Source: Lolium rigidum (lineage: Eukaryota; Streptophyta; Magnoliopsida; Poales; Poaceae). From it: DNA of 64,000 nt. A program made the translations under genes and the position numbers. Location of the stretch: positions 275,114,330 through 275,178,329 of the forward strand of contig NC_061510.1 of the NCBI RefSeq assembly GCF_022539505.1. Reading direction: 5' to 3'. The notes below the pieces were generated by a model. That model had not been told where the DNA came from, did not search any database, and saw only the letters and a list, made by a program, of their open reading frames with translations. Within the stretch, counting starts at the first letter, position 1. Each line of letters opens with the position of its first letter. Below, piece by piece: positions 36,801 through 47,608 of this stretch.

Positions 36801-37689
36801 CGGGAAGAGGATTGGAAGCACTGTATGGTTCTACTCGACAAGAGGAGGGAATAGGATCCTTCTTGGCTAGTCGAGAAACTCTTCGAACCAATTTCTCCAA
36901 GTCCTTTACAGAAAGATCGTTGGAGATTACAGTTGGCGTCGTTTTTGCCGGAGTACGTCCAAAGGGGATTTTTGCGAGCACTGAAGAGGCTGCACTCTAA
37001 TCCTAAGGAAGTAGGCGGTGATTTGAACACCGAGACAGCTCTTTGCCTCGAGTGTTTTGAAGGCGATGAATACGAGACATGAGTGCCTCTGTCGCCTTTT
37101 TCTCTTCCTCAGAAGCTTCGGCATCCCAGGAGCGGCGGCGCTGAATTCTGGCATTTCCGTCGAAAGGAACTATGTTGTGTTCAACGGAGTTGGCGCTTTC
37201 TTCGTGAATGTAGAGCCACTTTTTGCGCCATCCTTGGACAGAATCGGGAAATTTGACGTCGAAATAATCGACATCGGTACGAACACGGATAACAACGCCA
37301 CCTATGTTATAAGTGACGTTGTGGGAGCCATTGCGGCGGAGGCGAGAAAATGCGTTTCCACAGAGCCCAATTGGGAGGGATTCCGAGGAAGCATTCGCAA
37401 AGTGTGATGAAAATAGAAATGTGAAGGATGGAATTGGGGGTCAAGCGGGTGCGGTTGAATCCCATAAACGAAAAGAAGGCCGCGGAGAAAATCGTGAATT
37501 GGGGTCGAAAGACCACGGATAAGGTGATCAACAAAACTAACCCGGTACTCCATTGGAGGCTTGGGGTAGCTTTCTTCGGCTGGGAAAGCGGATGGCGTCT
37601 TCCTTCTTCATGAGGCCAAGCCTCTTCGGCATGTTGATGTCCTGGTTGGAGATTTTAGATCTCTCCCACTCAAGATCCTCGGCGGCCAT
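33827..37689 (-). pseudogene. Element H antisense accessory gene (plant mobile domain-like), multi-exon, degenerate
   Basis: A series of coding stretches on the minus strand starts at an ATG near 37,689 (MAAEDLEWERSK), continues over 37,550-36,770 with frameshifts (FVDHLIRGLSTPIHDFLRGL, SSCRVEPYSASNPLP), then 36,704-36,447 (acidic, ending NKRKRTDAEDSRHL), 36,337-36,071 (Pro/Thr-rich), 35,770-34,906 (Ala/Lys-rich helices), 34,807-34,047 (coiled coil) and 33,827-34,087 (DFLGAAPEENRVTLDDILNQ). The gaps carry intron-like AT-rich sequence. The fold resembles the transposase-derived plant mobile domain proteins known as antisense genes in Tat elements. Exon borders are not resolved. Confidence 0.6.
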
Positions 37690-38199
37690 CTTGGATTCCG
37701 GAGTGCTTGTGGCGAGTGAGTCGCGTGCGCGGTGGCATCAACGGCAATGGGCGAGCAATGCTCGTGAGTGCGGATGATCGAGAGAGAGTTGGGCGCGGGG
37801 GAAGCTTTTGCGAAGAGGAACGGATGAGCGGCGCAAGCGAGGGATGAACGGAGGTTGAAGAAAGGTTTATATAAGAATCGGGTGAAGCGGTGCGCCGTTG
37901 GATGAAGAAATCGTGTGGTGAAAAAAGATCTCCTAGATACAAGGGTAAAAAGGTATTTTTGCTGAGATAGGCGTTACCGTACGTGCGCCGAGAAAAAGCG
38001 GAGGACGTGTGTCCCCCACTTGCACGACGTGTCAACGTGGTGGAAGCAATGGACCCACAGGGCGAGAAAAATCACGACTATTCAACGGGGATGAAGTAAA
38101 TTTGGTTAAGGGAAGCATGTCGACAAGGAAAATAAAAGAAGATTGGCGACGGGGAGAATTATTAAATACTTCGGGAGCCTTTGATCAAATACAAGTTTT

Positions 38200-39109
38200 T
38201 GCCCAAATGCTCGGGGGCTACTTCGACAAAAAGTAAAATTTCGAGTATGGCAATATAGAAATTGCGGGAGCCTACAACCAAGCACAAGTCCTTGGCTGTA
38301 GCCTCGGGGGCTACTCCCATCGGGAGCGCTGTTCGCGCACCCGAGAGATAAAAAAAGAAGAAGAAAGAGATCATATTGGGAAATAATGACAATATAGCGA
38401 CAAGGTGGACTAAAATGTTGAGCCTACAACCAAGCACAAGTTCTTGGTTGTAGCCTCGGGGGCTACTCCCATCGGGAACGCTGTTCGCGTGCCCGATGAA
38501 ATTAACAAAGGAAAAATAGAAAAGCAAGAGAGTATATTTCGAGTTATAATTAACTCTACATATACTCCCATCGGAAGAACAATATAAGTCAAAATTGACT
38601 CGATAAAATGTGCCATTCCAACAGCCGGAAAAGCACTCGACAATATATTCTCGAACGCCGAAGTTGCGATCAATTTCGAATGCCGCAAATTTGCGAAGGT
38701 AAGACCCCGGATCCGTTCTGCTGGGCGTGGCATCGCCAAAGACTGCGCTACTGCTACCTTTATCCGTATCAACGGATACGAAGAAAAATCCTAACGGACG
38801 CGTTAGGTACCCGATAAATTTGACTAGGACTCGACGGAATGGTAAGACCTTAAGCGGCACTTGTCGAAGTTTACACCGGTATCCCGAGATCATGTCCGGG
38901 GACGTGATCTTGAAGTAGGTTTTTGCGGATTGCCACTAGAGCGGTTAACTAGTACACGATCCGTCGGATGAACTAGCCCCAACTACCATTATCCCTGTAC
39001 AATATAGAATTTTATGTGAAGAAATATAAAAAAGTTGAAGCTTTCGAATAAAAATAAACGGTGGAGATTTTCCCTGATTCTACGATTCAAGCAAAATCTC
39101 GGGGGCTAC
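38200..39109 (+). repeat. Element H 3' region: tandem duplication and reiterated polypurine-like motifs
   Basis: A unit of about 85 bp (gcctacaaccaagcacaag ... ctactcccatcggga) occurs at about 38,269-38,355 and 38,421-38,505, a period of 152 bp, with a partial third trace near 38,560. CTCGGGGGCTA occurs at 38,210, 38,303, 38,455 and 39,098; the last copy, ending at 39,108, is the polypurine tract directly before the 3' LTR. Confidence 0.8.
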
Positions 39110-39495
39110 TGACATAGGCATCCCAAATGGGCCTGCCGAAGATAGTACCCGGGGTTTACTGAAGGCCCACTACCCGAAGAATAAGAAGATTCGGGAGCCC
39201 AAGATATATCAAGGAAAGTCAAGAGTTGTAATAGGAAGTGTTATTTGTAATCTGGCGGGATGAGTTAGAAACCGTCCCGGACTCTGTAACTTGTATAGCA
39301 CGAATCCCTCGGCTTCACCTCCTATATAAAGGGGGAGTCGAGGGACGAAGAGGGAATCGAATCATTGTCTACAAATCTTAGTTTTCATAATCGTCGAGTA
39401 CTTTTCGGCTGAAACCTTCGAGATCTACTTACCCTCTACTTCCAACTAAACCCTAGCCTACAATCCATAGGCATTGACAAGTTGATACCTTGTCA
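39110..39495 (+). repeat. Element H 3' LTR (386 bp)
   Basis: It is nearly identical to 26,513-26,895; I count about half a dozen substitutions and a few 1-3 bp indels around the TATA/leader area. The target duplication gcggc follows. Confidence 0.92.
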
Positions 39496-39500
39496 GCGGC

Positions 39501-39931
39501 TGCGTAACTTTTCTCGTCCCGTGGCTTATTGTTTTAGGGTTTTCGCGACGGAGGCTTTATATAGGCGGAAGGGCAGCCTCGGAGGAGTCCTGGTGAAGCC
39601 ACACCATAGGGGGGCGCGCCCCCCCTTGGCCGCGCCGCCAGGTGGGGTGGGGCCCCCGGGGCTCCCCTACTGGTCCCTCTCGGCTCTCCGGAAGCTTACG
39701 TGAAATATAAGACCTTGGGCGTTGATTTCGTCCAATTCCGAGAATATTTCCTTTGTAGGATTTACTGAAACCAAAAATAGCAGAAAACGAGAACTGGCAC
39801 TTCGGCATCTCGTTAATAGGTTAGTTCCGGAAAATGCATCAAAACGATATAAAGTATGAATAAAACATGTAGGTATTGTCATAAAACTAGCATGGAGCAT
39901 AAGAAATTATAGATACGTTGGAGACGTATCA
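39501..39931 (-). repeat. Element F 3' LTR, part 2
   Basis: The LTR resumes after the H target duplication with tgcgtaacttttctc and ends gagacgtatca at 39,931, the TGATACGTC start on the minus strand. A TATA box (TATATAAA on minus) lies near 39,556-39,563. Confidence 0.9.
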
Positions 39932-42551
39932 AGCATCCCAAGCTTAGTTCCTACTCGCCCTCGTGTAGGTAAACGATAACAAGGATAATTTCTTAAGTGA
40001 CATGCTACCAACATAATCTTGATCAATACTATTGTAAAGCATATGAAGTGAATGAAGTGATTCGAAGCAATAGTAAAGATAATGACTAAACAACTGAATC
40101 ATATAGCAAAGACTTTTCATGAATAGTACTTTCAAGACAAGCATCAATAATTCTTGCATAAGAGTTAACTCATAAAGCAATAGATTCAAAGTAGAAGGCA
40201 TTGAAGCAACACAAAGGATGATTAAGTTTCAGCAATTGCGTTCAACTTGTAACACGTATATCTCATGGATAGTTGTCAACATAAAGCAATATAAAAAGTG
40301 CAATAAGTAAACATGTAAGAATCAATGCACACAGTTGACACAAGTGTTTGCTTCTAAGATAGAAAGAAGTAGGTAAACTGACTCAACATAAAGTAAAAGA
40401 ATGGCCCTTCGCAGAGGGAAGCATGGATCACTATTTTTGTGCTAGAGCTTTTATTTTGAAAACATAGAAACAATTTTGTCAACGGTAGTAATAAGTCATA
40501 TGCGTTATGTATAAGACATCTTATAAGTTGCAAGCCTCATGCATAAAATACCAATAGTGCTCGCACCTTGTCCTAATTAGTTTGGATTTACATGGATTAT
40601 CATTGCATAACATTTGTTTCAACCAAGTGTCACAAAGGGGTACCTCTATGCCGCTTGTACAAAGGTCTAAGGAGAAAGTTCGCATTGGATTTCTCGCTTT
40701 TGATTATTCTCAACTTAGACATCCATACCGGGACAACATAGAAAACAGATAATGGACTCCTCTTTAATGCATAAGCATTCAACAACGAGATAATATTCTC
40801 ATAAGAGATTGAGGATTAGTGTCCAAAGCTGAAACTTCCACCATGATTCATGGCTTTAGTTAGCGGCCCAATGTTCCTCTCTAACAATATGCATACTCAA
40901 ACCATTTGATCATGATAAATCGCCCTTACTTCAGACAAGACGAACATGCATAGCAACTCACATGATATTCAACAAAGGTGTAAAAAGTTGATGGCGTCCC
41001 CAGAAACATGGTTACCGCTCAACAAGCAACTTATAAGAAATAAGATACATATCAACATATTCAATACCACAATAGTTTTAAGCTATTTTCCCATGAGCTA
41101 TGTATTGCAAAGACAAGGAATGAAATTTTAAAGGTAGCACTCAAGTAATTTACTTTGGAATGGCAGAGAAATACCATGTAGTAGGTAGGTATGGTGGACA
41201 CAAATGGCATAGGTTTTGGCTCAAGGTTTTGGATGCACGAGAAGTATTCCCTCTCAGTACAAGGCTTTGGCTAGCAAGGTTGTTTGAAGCAAACACAAGT
41301 ATGAACCGGTACAACAAAACTTACATAAGAACATATTGCAAGCATTATAAGACTCTACACTGTCTTCCTTGTTGTTCAAACACTTCACCGAGAAAATATC
41401 TAGACTTAAGAGAGACCAATCATGCAAACCAAATTTCAACAAGCTCTATGGTAGTTCTTCATTAATAGGTGCAAAGTACATGATGCAAGAGCTTAAACAT
41501 GATCTATTGAGCAAAACAATTGCCAAGTATCGAATTATTCAAGACCATATACCAATTACCACATGAAGCATTCCTGTTTCCAACCAAATAGCAATAAATG
41601 CAGCAGCTTTTAACTTTCGCCATGAACATTAAAAATAGAACTAAGAACACCAGTGTTCATATGAAAAAGCGGAGTGTGTCTCTCTCCCACACAAGCATGA
41701 ATTAATTCAGATAATGAAAATAACAAAACAAAAATAAAAGCACATAGACGCTCCAAGTAATGTACATAAGATGTGACGGAATAAAAATATAGTTTCACTA
41801 GAGGTGACCTGATAAGTTGTCGATGAAGAAGGGGATGCCTTGGGTATCCCCAAGCTTAGACGCTTGAGTCTTCTTGAAATATGCAGGGATGAACCACGGG
41901 GGCATCCCCAAGCTTAGACTTTTCACTCTTCTTGATCATAGTATATCATTCTCCTCTCTTGACCCTTGAAAACTTCCTCCACACCAAACTTAAAACAAAC
42001 TCATTAGAGGGTTAGTGCATAATCAAAAATTCACATGTTCAGAGGTGACATAATCATTCTTAACACTTCTGGACATTGCACAAAGCTACTGAAAGTTAAT
42101 GGAACAAAGAAATCCATCAAACATAGCAAAACAGGCAATGCAAAATAAAAGGCAGAATCTATCAAAACAGAACAGTCCGTAAAGACGAATTTTTCTGGGG
42201 CACTTAACTTGCTCAGATGAAAAAGCTCAAATTGAATGAAAGTTGCGTACATATCTGAGGATCACGCACGTAAATTGGCAGATTTTTCTGCGTTACCTAC
42301 AGACGGGGCTGCTAAATTTCGTGACAGTAAGAAATCTGTTTCTGCGCAGTAATCCAAATCTAGTATCAACCCTACTATCAAAGACTTTACTTGGCACAAC
42401 AATGCAATAAAATAAAGATAAGGAGAGGTTGCTACAGTAGTAACAACTTCCAAGACTCAAATATAAAACAAAAGTGCAGAAGTAAAATAAAGACATGGGT
42501 TATCTCCCAAGAAGTGCTTTCTTTATAGCCATTAAGATGGGCTCAGTAATT
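39932..42551 (-). other. Element F noncoding internal region with polypurine tract
   Basis: On the minus strand the polypurine tract aagcttgggatgct directly precedes the LTR. Further PPT-like copies lie near 41,850 and 41,910, as in A. The sequence is collinear with 3,330-5,877 of A, including the conserved hairpin block (40,402-40,452). I see no coding frame. Confidence 0.75.
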
Positions 42552-43241
42552 TTAATGATGCTCGCGCAAGAAATAAGAGTTGAAGCAAAAGAGAGCATCA
42601 AGAAGCAAATTCAAAACACATTTAAGCCTAACCCACTTCCTATGAAAAGTAATCTTGTAAATAAACAAGTCATGTAAGCGTAATGCAACAAGCATAGAAA
42701 GGCAACACAAGCGCAACTTCAATATTCTCAACATAAAGAGGGGAAACTTAATATTATTAAGATGCATATAACCATGTTTCCCTCTCTCATAATAACTTTC
42801 AGTGGCATCATGAACAAACTCAACAATATAAGTATCACATAAAGCATTCTTATTCACATGCATAAAAGTATCATTACTCTCCACATAAGCATAATCAATT
42901 TTATTAGTAATAGTGGGAGTAAAACTACCATAACCATTATTGTAATCATCATAAATTGCAGGCATGGTATAATCATAATAACCTTTATCCTCCATAGTAG
43001 GTGGCACCAAAATACCACTATCATTATAATCATCATAAATAGGAGGTAAAGTATCATCAAAGAAAATTTTCTCCTCAAAACTTGGGGGACTAAAAATATC
43101 ATGCTCATCAAAACCAGCTTCCCCAAGCTTAGAATTTTCCATAGCATTAGCAACAATAGTGTTCAAAGCATTCATACTAATAACATTCCCATTAGCATGC
43201 ATATAAAGTTCCATGAGTTTTCTAATTCTCTCTTCAAACAC
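42552..43241 (-). CDS. Element F internal ORF, 229 residues, unknown function
   Basis: The open frame starts with MFEERIRKLMELYMHANGNV 200 bp after the PBS. Residues 1-45 look helical. A Tyr/Asp-rich part follows, with repeated PPIYDDYND/PAIYDDYNN motifs (about 67-100). The C-terminal third becomes hydrophobic. I recognise it as the kind of ORF found in abundant non-autonomous Pooideae Gypsy elements. There is no gag core or enzyme domain, and it is not obviously homologous to the ORF in element A despite the equivalent position. Function unknown. Confidence 0.6.
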   Translation of the reverse strand: MFEERIRKLMELYMHANGNVISMNALNTIVANAMENSKLGEAGFDEHDIFSPPSFEEKIFFDDTLPPIYDDYNDSGILVPPTMEDKGYYDYTMPAIYDDYNNGYGSFTPTITNKIDYAYVESNDTFMHVNKNALCDTYIVEFVHDATESYYERGKHGYMHLNNIKFPLFMLRILKLRLCCLSMLVALRLHDLFIYKITFHRKWVRLKCVLNLLLDALFCFNSYFLREHH

Positions 43242-43440
43242 ATCATGTCCTAATTAAAGATAAAGTTCATAAAGATCTCTCATTTTGTTGTTGTTTTCCA
43301 TTAAGCCTAACTAGTGAAAACAAGAAACAAAAAGATATAATTGCAGGATCTAAAGGAAATATCTTCGAGCACTCACACACCGGCAATAGTGCTAGGAAAT
43401 AGCTTAGTAGTCGGAGGATGTGAATACCTTTTACCTTACC

Positions 43441-43458
43441 TCCCCGGCAACGGCGCCA
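43441..43458 (-). promoter_or_regulatory. Element F primer-binding site (tRNA-Asp)
   Basis: The minus strand reads TGGCGCCGTTGCCGGGGA, 10 bp inside the LTR end at 43,469. Confidence 0.9.
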
Positions 43459-43468
43459 GAAAATAGCT

Positions 43469-44950
43469 TGATGTCTACGCACGCTTCTATTCCTGTAGAC
43501 AGTGTTGGGCCTCCAAGAGCAGATGTTTGTAGAACAGCAACAAGTTTCCCTTAAGTGAATCACCCAAGGTTTATCAAACTCAGGGAGGTAGAGGTCAGAG
43601 ATATCCCTCTCAAGCAATCCTGCAATTAAGATACAAGAAGTCTCTTGTGTCCCCAACACACCTAATACACTTGTCAGATGTATAGGTGCACTAGTTCGAC
43701 GAAGAGATAGTAAAACACAGGTGGTATAGATGGTGGTAATATTGCAGGAAGTAAAGATGCAGTAAAACAATAAACAAGCGATGTTTGCAGTATTTGGAAA
43801 CAAGGCCTAGGGATCATACTTTCACTAGTGGACACTCTCAACATTGATCACATAATAAATAAATAACTTCTCATCACTTGTGCTACATACACTCTCTTGT
43901 TTGATAACAAACACCATTCATTGTGTAGGGCTACAAGAGCTCCCTCAAGCCGGAGTAAACAAGCTCCACAACATTCGGAGTTCATATTTAAGTAACCTCT
44001 AGAGCATAATAGACCGTTGCAATTTAGACCGAGTACTAACATAGCATACACACCGTCAACAATAGCTATGAAAGGGGGAATAGATCACATCAATACTATC
44101 ATAGTAATAGTTAACTCCATAATCTACAAGAGATTACAATCATAACCTACGCCAAGTACTACATGATGCACACACCGTCACCTTTACATCATGAAGGAGG
44201 AATAGACTACTTTAATAACATCACTAGAGCAGCACATAGATTAATAGTGATACAAAGCTCATCATATGGATCTCAATCATGTAAGGCAGCTCATGAGATC
44301 ATTGTATTGAGGTACATGAGAGAGATATTAACCACATAGCTACCGGTAGAGCCCTTAGCCTCGAGGGAGAACTACTCCCTCCTCATCTTAGGAGATAGCA
44401 GCAGCGATGAAGATGGCGGTGATGTCGATGGAGATGCCTTCCGGGGGCAATTCCCCGTCCCGGCGGCGTGCCGGAACAGAGACTTCTGTCCACTGAACTT
44501 GGCTTCGCGATGGCGGCGGCTGTGTAACTTTTCTCGTCCCGTGGCTTATTGTTTTAGGGTTTTCGTGACGGAGGCTTTATATAGGCGGAAGGGCAGCCTC
44601 GGAGGAGTCCTGGTGGAGCCACACCATAGGGGGGCGCGCCCCCCCTTGGCCACGCCGCCAGGTGGGGTGGGGCCCCCAGGGCTCCCCTCTGGTCCCTCTC
44701 TGGCTCTCCGGAAGCTTCCGTGAAATATAAGACCCTGGGCGTTGATTTCGTCCAATTCCGAGAATATTTCCTTTGTAGGATTTCTGAAACCAAAAATAGC
44801 AGAAAACAGGAACTGGCACTTCGGCATCTCGTTAATAGGTTAGTTCCGGAAAATGCATCAAAACGATATAAAGTATGAATAAAACATGTAGGTATTGTCA
44901 TAAAACTAGCATGGAACATAAGAAATTATAGATATGTTGGAGACGTATCA
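43469..44950 (-). repeat. Element F 5' LTR (1,482 bp)
   Basis: The LTR ends are TGATACGTC and gtagacatca on the minus strand. A TATA box (TATATAAA on minus, about 44,577-44,584) lies before a GC-rich leader. It is nearly identical to the split 3' LTR. Confidence 0.92.
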
Positions 44951-45510
44951 GCCGCCTTCCTCCACGAGGGCTGTATGCCGCCACGCTCCACCCATCCCCG
45001 CCACCAGTAGCACATGCCGCTGCGGCGTGGAGGAGGAGGGTCCGGCGCCGCATCAAGGAGGAGGAGCCGCCGCGTCCTCCTCCTCCACCCCTGCCGTCGT
45101 CGTCAACCTCCTCCTCCACCCCTGTTGTCGGTGAGCTCCACCTCTGCCCTGCCCTCCCTCTTCCTCTCCCGCGCGAGCACAAAGTGCTCGATGAAATGCT
45201 GTTGTGCTGCTGTGCTGCTGTTGTGCCGCTGTTGTGCTCTGGATGTTGATGCTGCTGTGTTGCTAGTTGCTAGCACGATGTTGGAGCGATTTAGCTCCAG
45301 TCCCCCTTTTCTTATTCTGTATAACTTGGCTAATTACAAAGAGGGGGGAGAAGGTTGGTGTTAATTGATGCCATTTATCTGGTATGTGCATAGGGATTGG
45401 ATTATGATCCCATTGCTTGCAGTTGTTGCCTGTCAAGCACTGCATGAAAGCCTTGATTAATTGCTTTACTGAAGCTTTGGCTTTAGTAAAGTGTCATGTG
45501 CTGGTCATGC
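44951..45510. other. CACTA interior: GC-rich head, possible first exon
   Basis: 44,951-45,180 is strongly C-rich with CTCCTCC runs, and the plus strand shows a gtgagctcc donor-like site at about 45,130, followed by AT-rich sequence. This looks like the start of a grass gene with an intron, but I find no homologous domain, so it stays unassigned. It directly follows the 5' LTR of F. Confidence 0.35.
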
Positions 45511-45516
45511 TGCTAT

Positions 45517-45672
45517 TGCTTGATTAATTGGTGCTATGCTTGTTACTGATGGAGCTATAGTTGATTAATTGGTGCTATGCTTGTTACTGATGCTACTATA
45601 TTGCTTGATTAATTGGTGCTATGCTTGTTACTGATGCTACTATATTGCTTGATTAATTGGTGCTATGCTTGT
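45517..45672. repeat. Tandem repeat, about 43 bp, four copies
   Basis: TGATTAATTGGTGCTATGCT recurs at about 45,521, 45,562, 45,606 and 45,649, so the unit is 41-44 bp. The units contain tgcttgttactgatgctac. Confidence 0.9.
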
Positions 45673-45889
45673 CACTTCTTATTAATGAACCATGTGTTGG
45701 TGATGATTCAGTTAAACTAAATGGATTTGATTTGTTTTCCAACCTTTGTTGGAAACAAATCCAAAGTCTGAACCTGTATAAGGTGATGAGGACTTGTTTA
45801 CTGGTGTGGATTGCTTATGTTGTGATGTGACCTCATTAGCTCTTGCTACTGCCACTGGTTGCATCTCATAGTTGGATAATTGGTTCGTT

Positions 45890-46880
45890 TTGGTGAAAAT
45901 AGAGATATTCACAGTAGGGAATCATGTAAATGAATGCCACTATGGTATCCTTTTAAGAAAATGGGAAGTTTCTGATGGTTTAAAAGACTAGGTGATGCTA
46001 GGTTATTAAGTTGGCTGTCAAGGTTGGTTTTATCTGGTTAACTTGGATAGGCTATGTGTTCTTGCTTACTTATGCATATCTATCTCTACTGGATTGACTA
46101 GCTCAGGCTTAGCCTCTCTCTTGCTAGCATCACTTGGTTACTACCAAGTGATGAGTAATCCCTTATGGTACCCCAGCTTTGTTTTAAACTCAACTGAGTA
46201 ATGATAAAATTCTATTTCTTGTTTGCTTTGATGAAAATAGAGATATCCACAGTAGGGGATCATGTAAATGAATGCCACTGTGTTATCCTTTGAAGAAAAT
46301 GGGAAGTTTCTGATGGTTTAAAAGACTAGGTGATGCTAGGTTATTAAGTTGGTTGTCAAGGTTGGTTTTATCTGGTTAACTTGGATAGGCTATGTGTTCT
46401 TGCTTACTTATGCATATCCATCTCTACTGGATTGACTAGCTCAGGCTTGGCCTCTCTCTTGCCAGCATCACTTGGTTACTACCAAGTGATGAGTAATCCC
46501 TTATGGTACCTCAGCTTTGTTTTGAACTCAACTGAGTAATGATAAATTTCTATTTCTTGTTGGCTTTGATGAAAATAGAGATATCCACAGTAGGGGATCA
46601 TGTAAATGAATGCCACTTGTGGTATCCTTTGAAAGAAAATGGACTATTTCGATGGTTTTAAAAGGCTAGGTGGTGCTAGGTGATTCAGTTGGCTACCAAG
46701 ACTTGTCTCATCCGGTTAGCTGGGATATGCTATGTGTTGTTGCTTTTTTAGGCATATCTATCACTTACTGGATTTACTTGGTTCTTGATTGGCCTCTCTT
46801 TTGCCGGCATCACTTGGTCTATATACCAAGTGATGAATAATCCCTTTGGAGCATCTGCTCCGTGCATGCTATGTGTGTTT
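45890..46880. repeat. Tandem repeat, 338 bp, three copies
   Basis: The marker agagatat occurs at 45,901, 46,239 and 46,577, exactly 338 bp apart. Copies 1 and 2 are nearly identical; copy 3 is more diverged and its end blends into unique sequence. Each unit contains a self-complementary stretch (catcacttggt followed closely by accaagtgatga). Confidence 0.92.
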
Positions 46881-46924
46881 GAGCATCTTGACTTATGTCA
46901 CCATGGTTGCTTGGTTTGGTGGTG

Positions 46925-47605
46925 TTTTTGTACTTGCCGATGATTAGATGGTTGGTCGATCACTCGTACACTCGGGGGTGGAGCAAGTGAGCTCTGGTGT
47001 GATGGCACAAATATCAATATCTTGTGCATCCTACCTGGCCTCACTTACTCCATTCCTGGATGTTAATATTTGTTTCGACCAACAAAGTATGAGGCATTCC
47101 ATTTAGTTCATACTATTCAGTTGTCTATTATTTGAGTTGGCACTTCTTAATTGCATTGGCCGATGATTAGAATGTTTGGTCACTTGTACACTCAGGGGTG
47201 GAGCAAGCGAGCCTGGTGTGATGGTACAAATATCAATCTCTTGTGCATCCTACCTGGCCTCGCTTACTCCATCCCTGAATGTTAATATTTGTTTTGACCG
47301 ACAAAGTATGAGGCATTCACTTTAGTTCATACTAGCTACTTCTTAATTGCATTGGCCTTTCTTCCATTTTAGTGCCGATGATTAAATTGTTTGGTCACTT
47401 GTACACTCTGGGGTGGGGCCAGTGAGCCTGGTGCGATGGCACAAATATCAATCTCTTGTGCATCCTACCTGGCCTCGCTGACCCCATCCCTGAATGTTAA
47501 TATTTCTTTCGACCAACAAAGTATGAGGCATATGATATCTAGTTGAGATACCACTTGGCTCTTTCTTCCATTTTAGTGCCGATGATTAGAATGTTTGGTC
47601 ACCTA
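46925..47605. repeat. Tandem repeat, about 216 bp, just over three copies
   Basis: gccgatgattaga and its variants recur at about 46,936, 47,160, 47,375 and 47,578. The marker ttaatattt recurs at 47,063, 47,282 and 47,497 (spacings 219 and 215). Units include gtacactcgggggtgg and ggcacaaatatcaatc. The start of a fourth unit runs into the inverted repeat. Confidence 0.9.
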
Positions 47606-47608
47606 TAA

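Larger units (their letters stand above)
26513..39495 (+). mobile_element. Element H: Tat-lineage Ty3/Gypsy retrotransposon, 12,983 bp
   Basis: Short LTRs (383 and 386 bp, TGACATAGG...CTTGTCA) and a perfect target duplication gcggc bound the element. The PBS reads TGGCGCCGTCTGTGGGAA. The plus strand carries gag, protease, RT, RNase H, a second RNase H and integrase between 26,941 and 33,387. A further 5.7 kb lies between integrase and the 3' LTR and holds an antisense multi-part gene. The dual RNase H, the PBS type and the long 3' region with antisense coding are features of the Tat (Retand/Ogre-related) lineage. Frames are broken throughout. The LTRs differ by only a handful of substitutions. 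Confidence 0.92.
25461..44950 (-). mobile_element. Element F: long-LTR Gypsy derivative, non-autonomous, hosting element H
   Basis: Read on the minus strand the element is: 5' LTR 44,950-43,469, tRNA-Asp PBS 43,458-43,441, a 229-residue ORF, a long noncoding region, a polypurine tract next to 39,932, and a 3' LTR 39,931-39,501 joined across H to 26,512-25,461. The LTRs are 1,482 and about 1,483 bp and nearly identical. No pol is present. The 3' internal half is collinear with that of A. No target duplication is visible: the left 5 bp are tagct and the right 5 bp gccgc. Confidence 0.87.
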
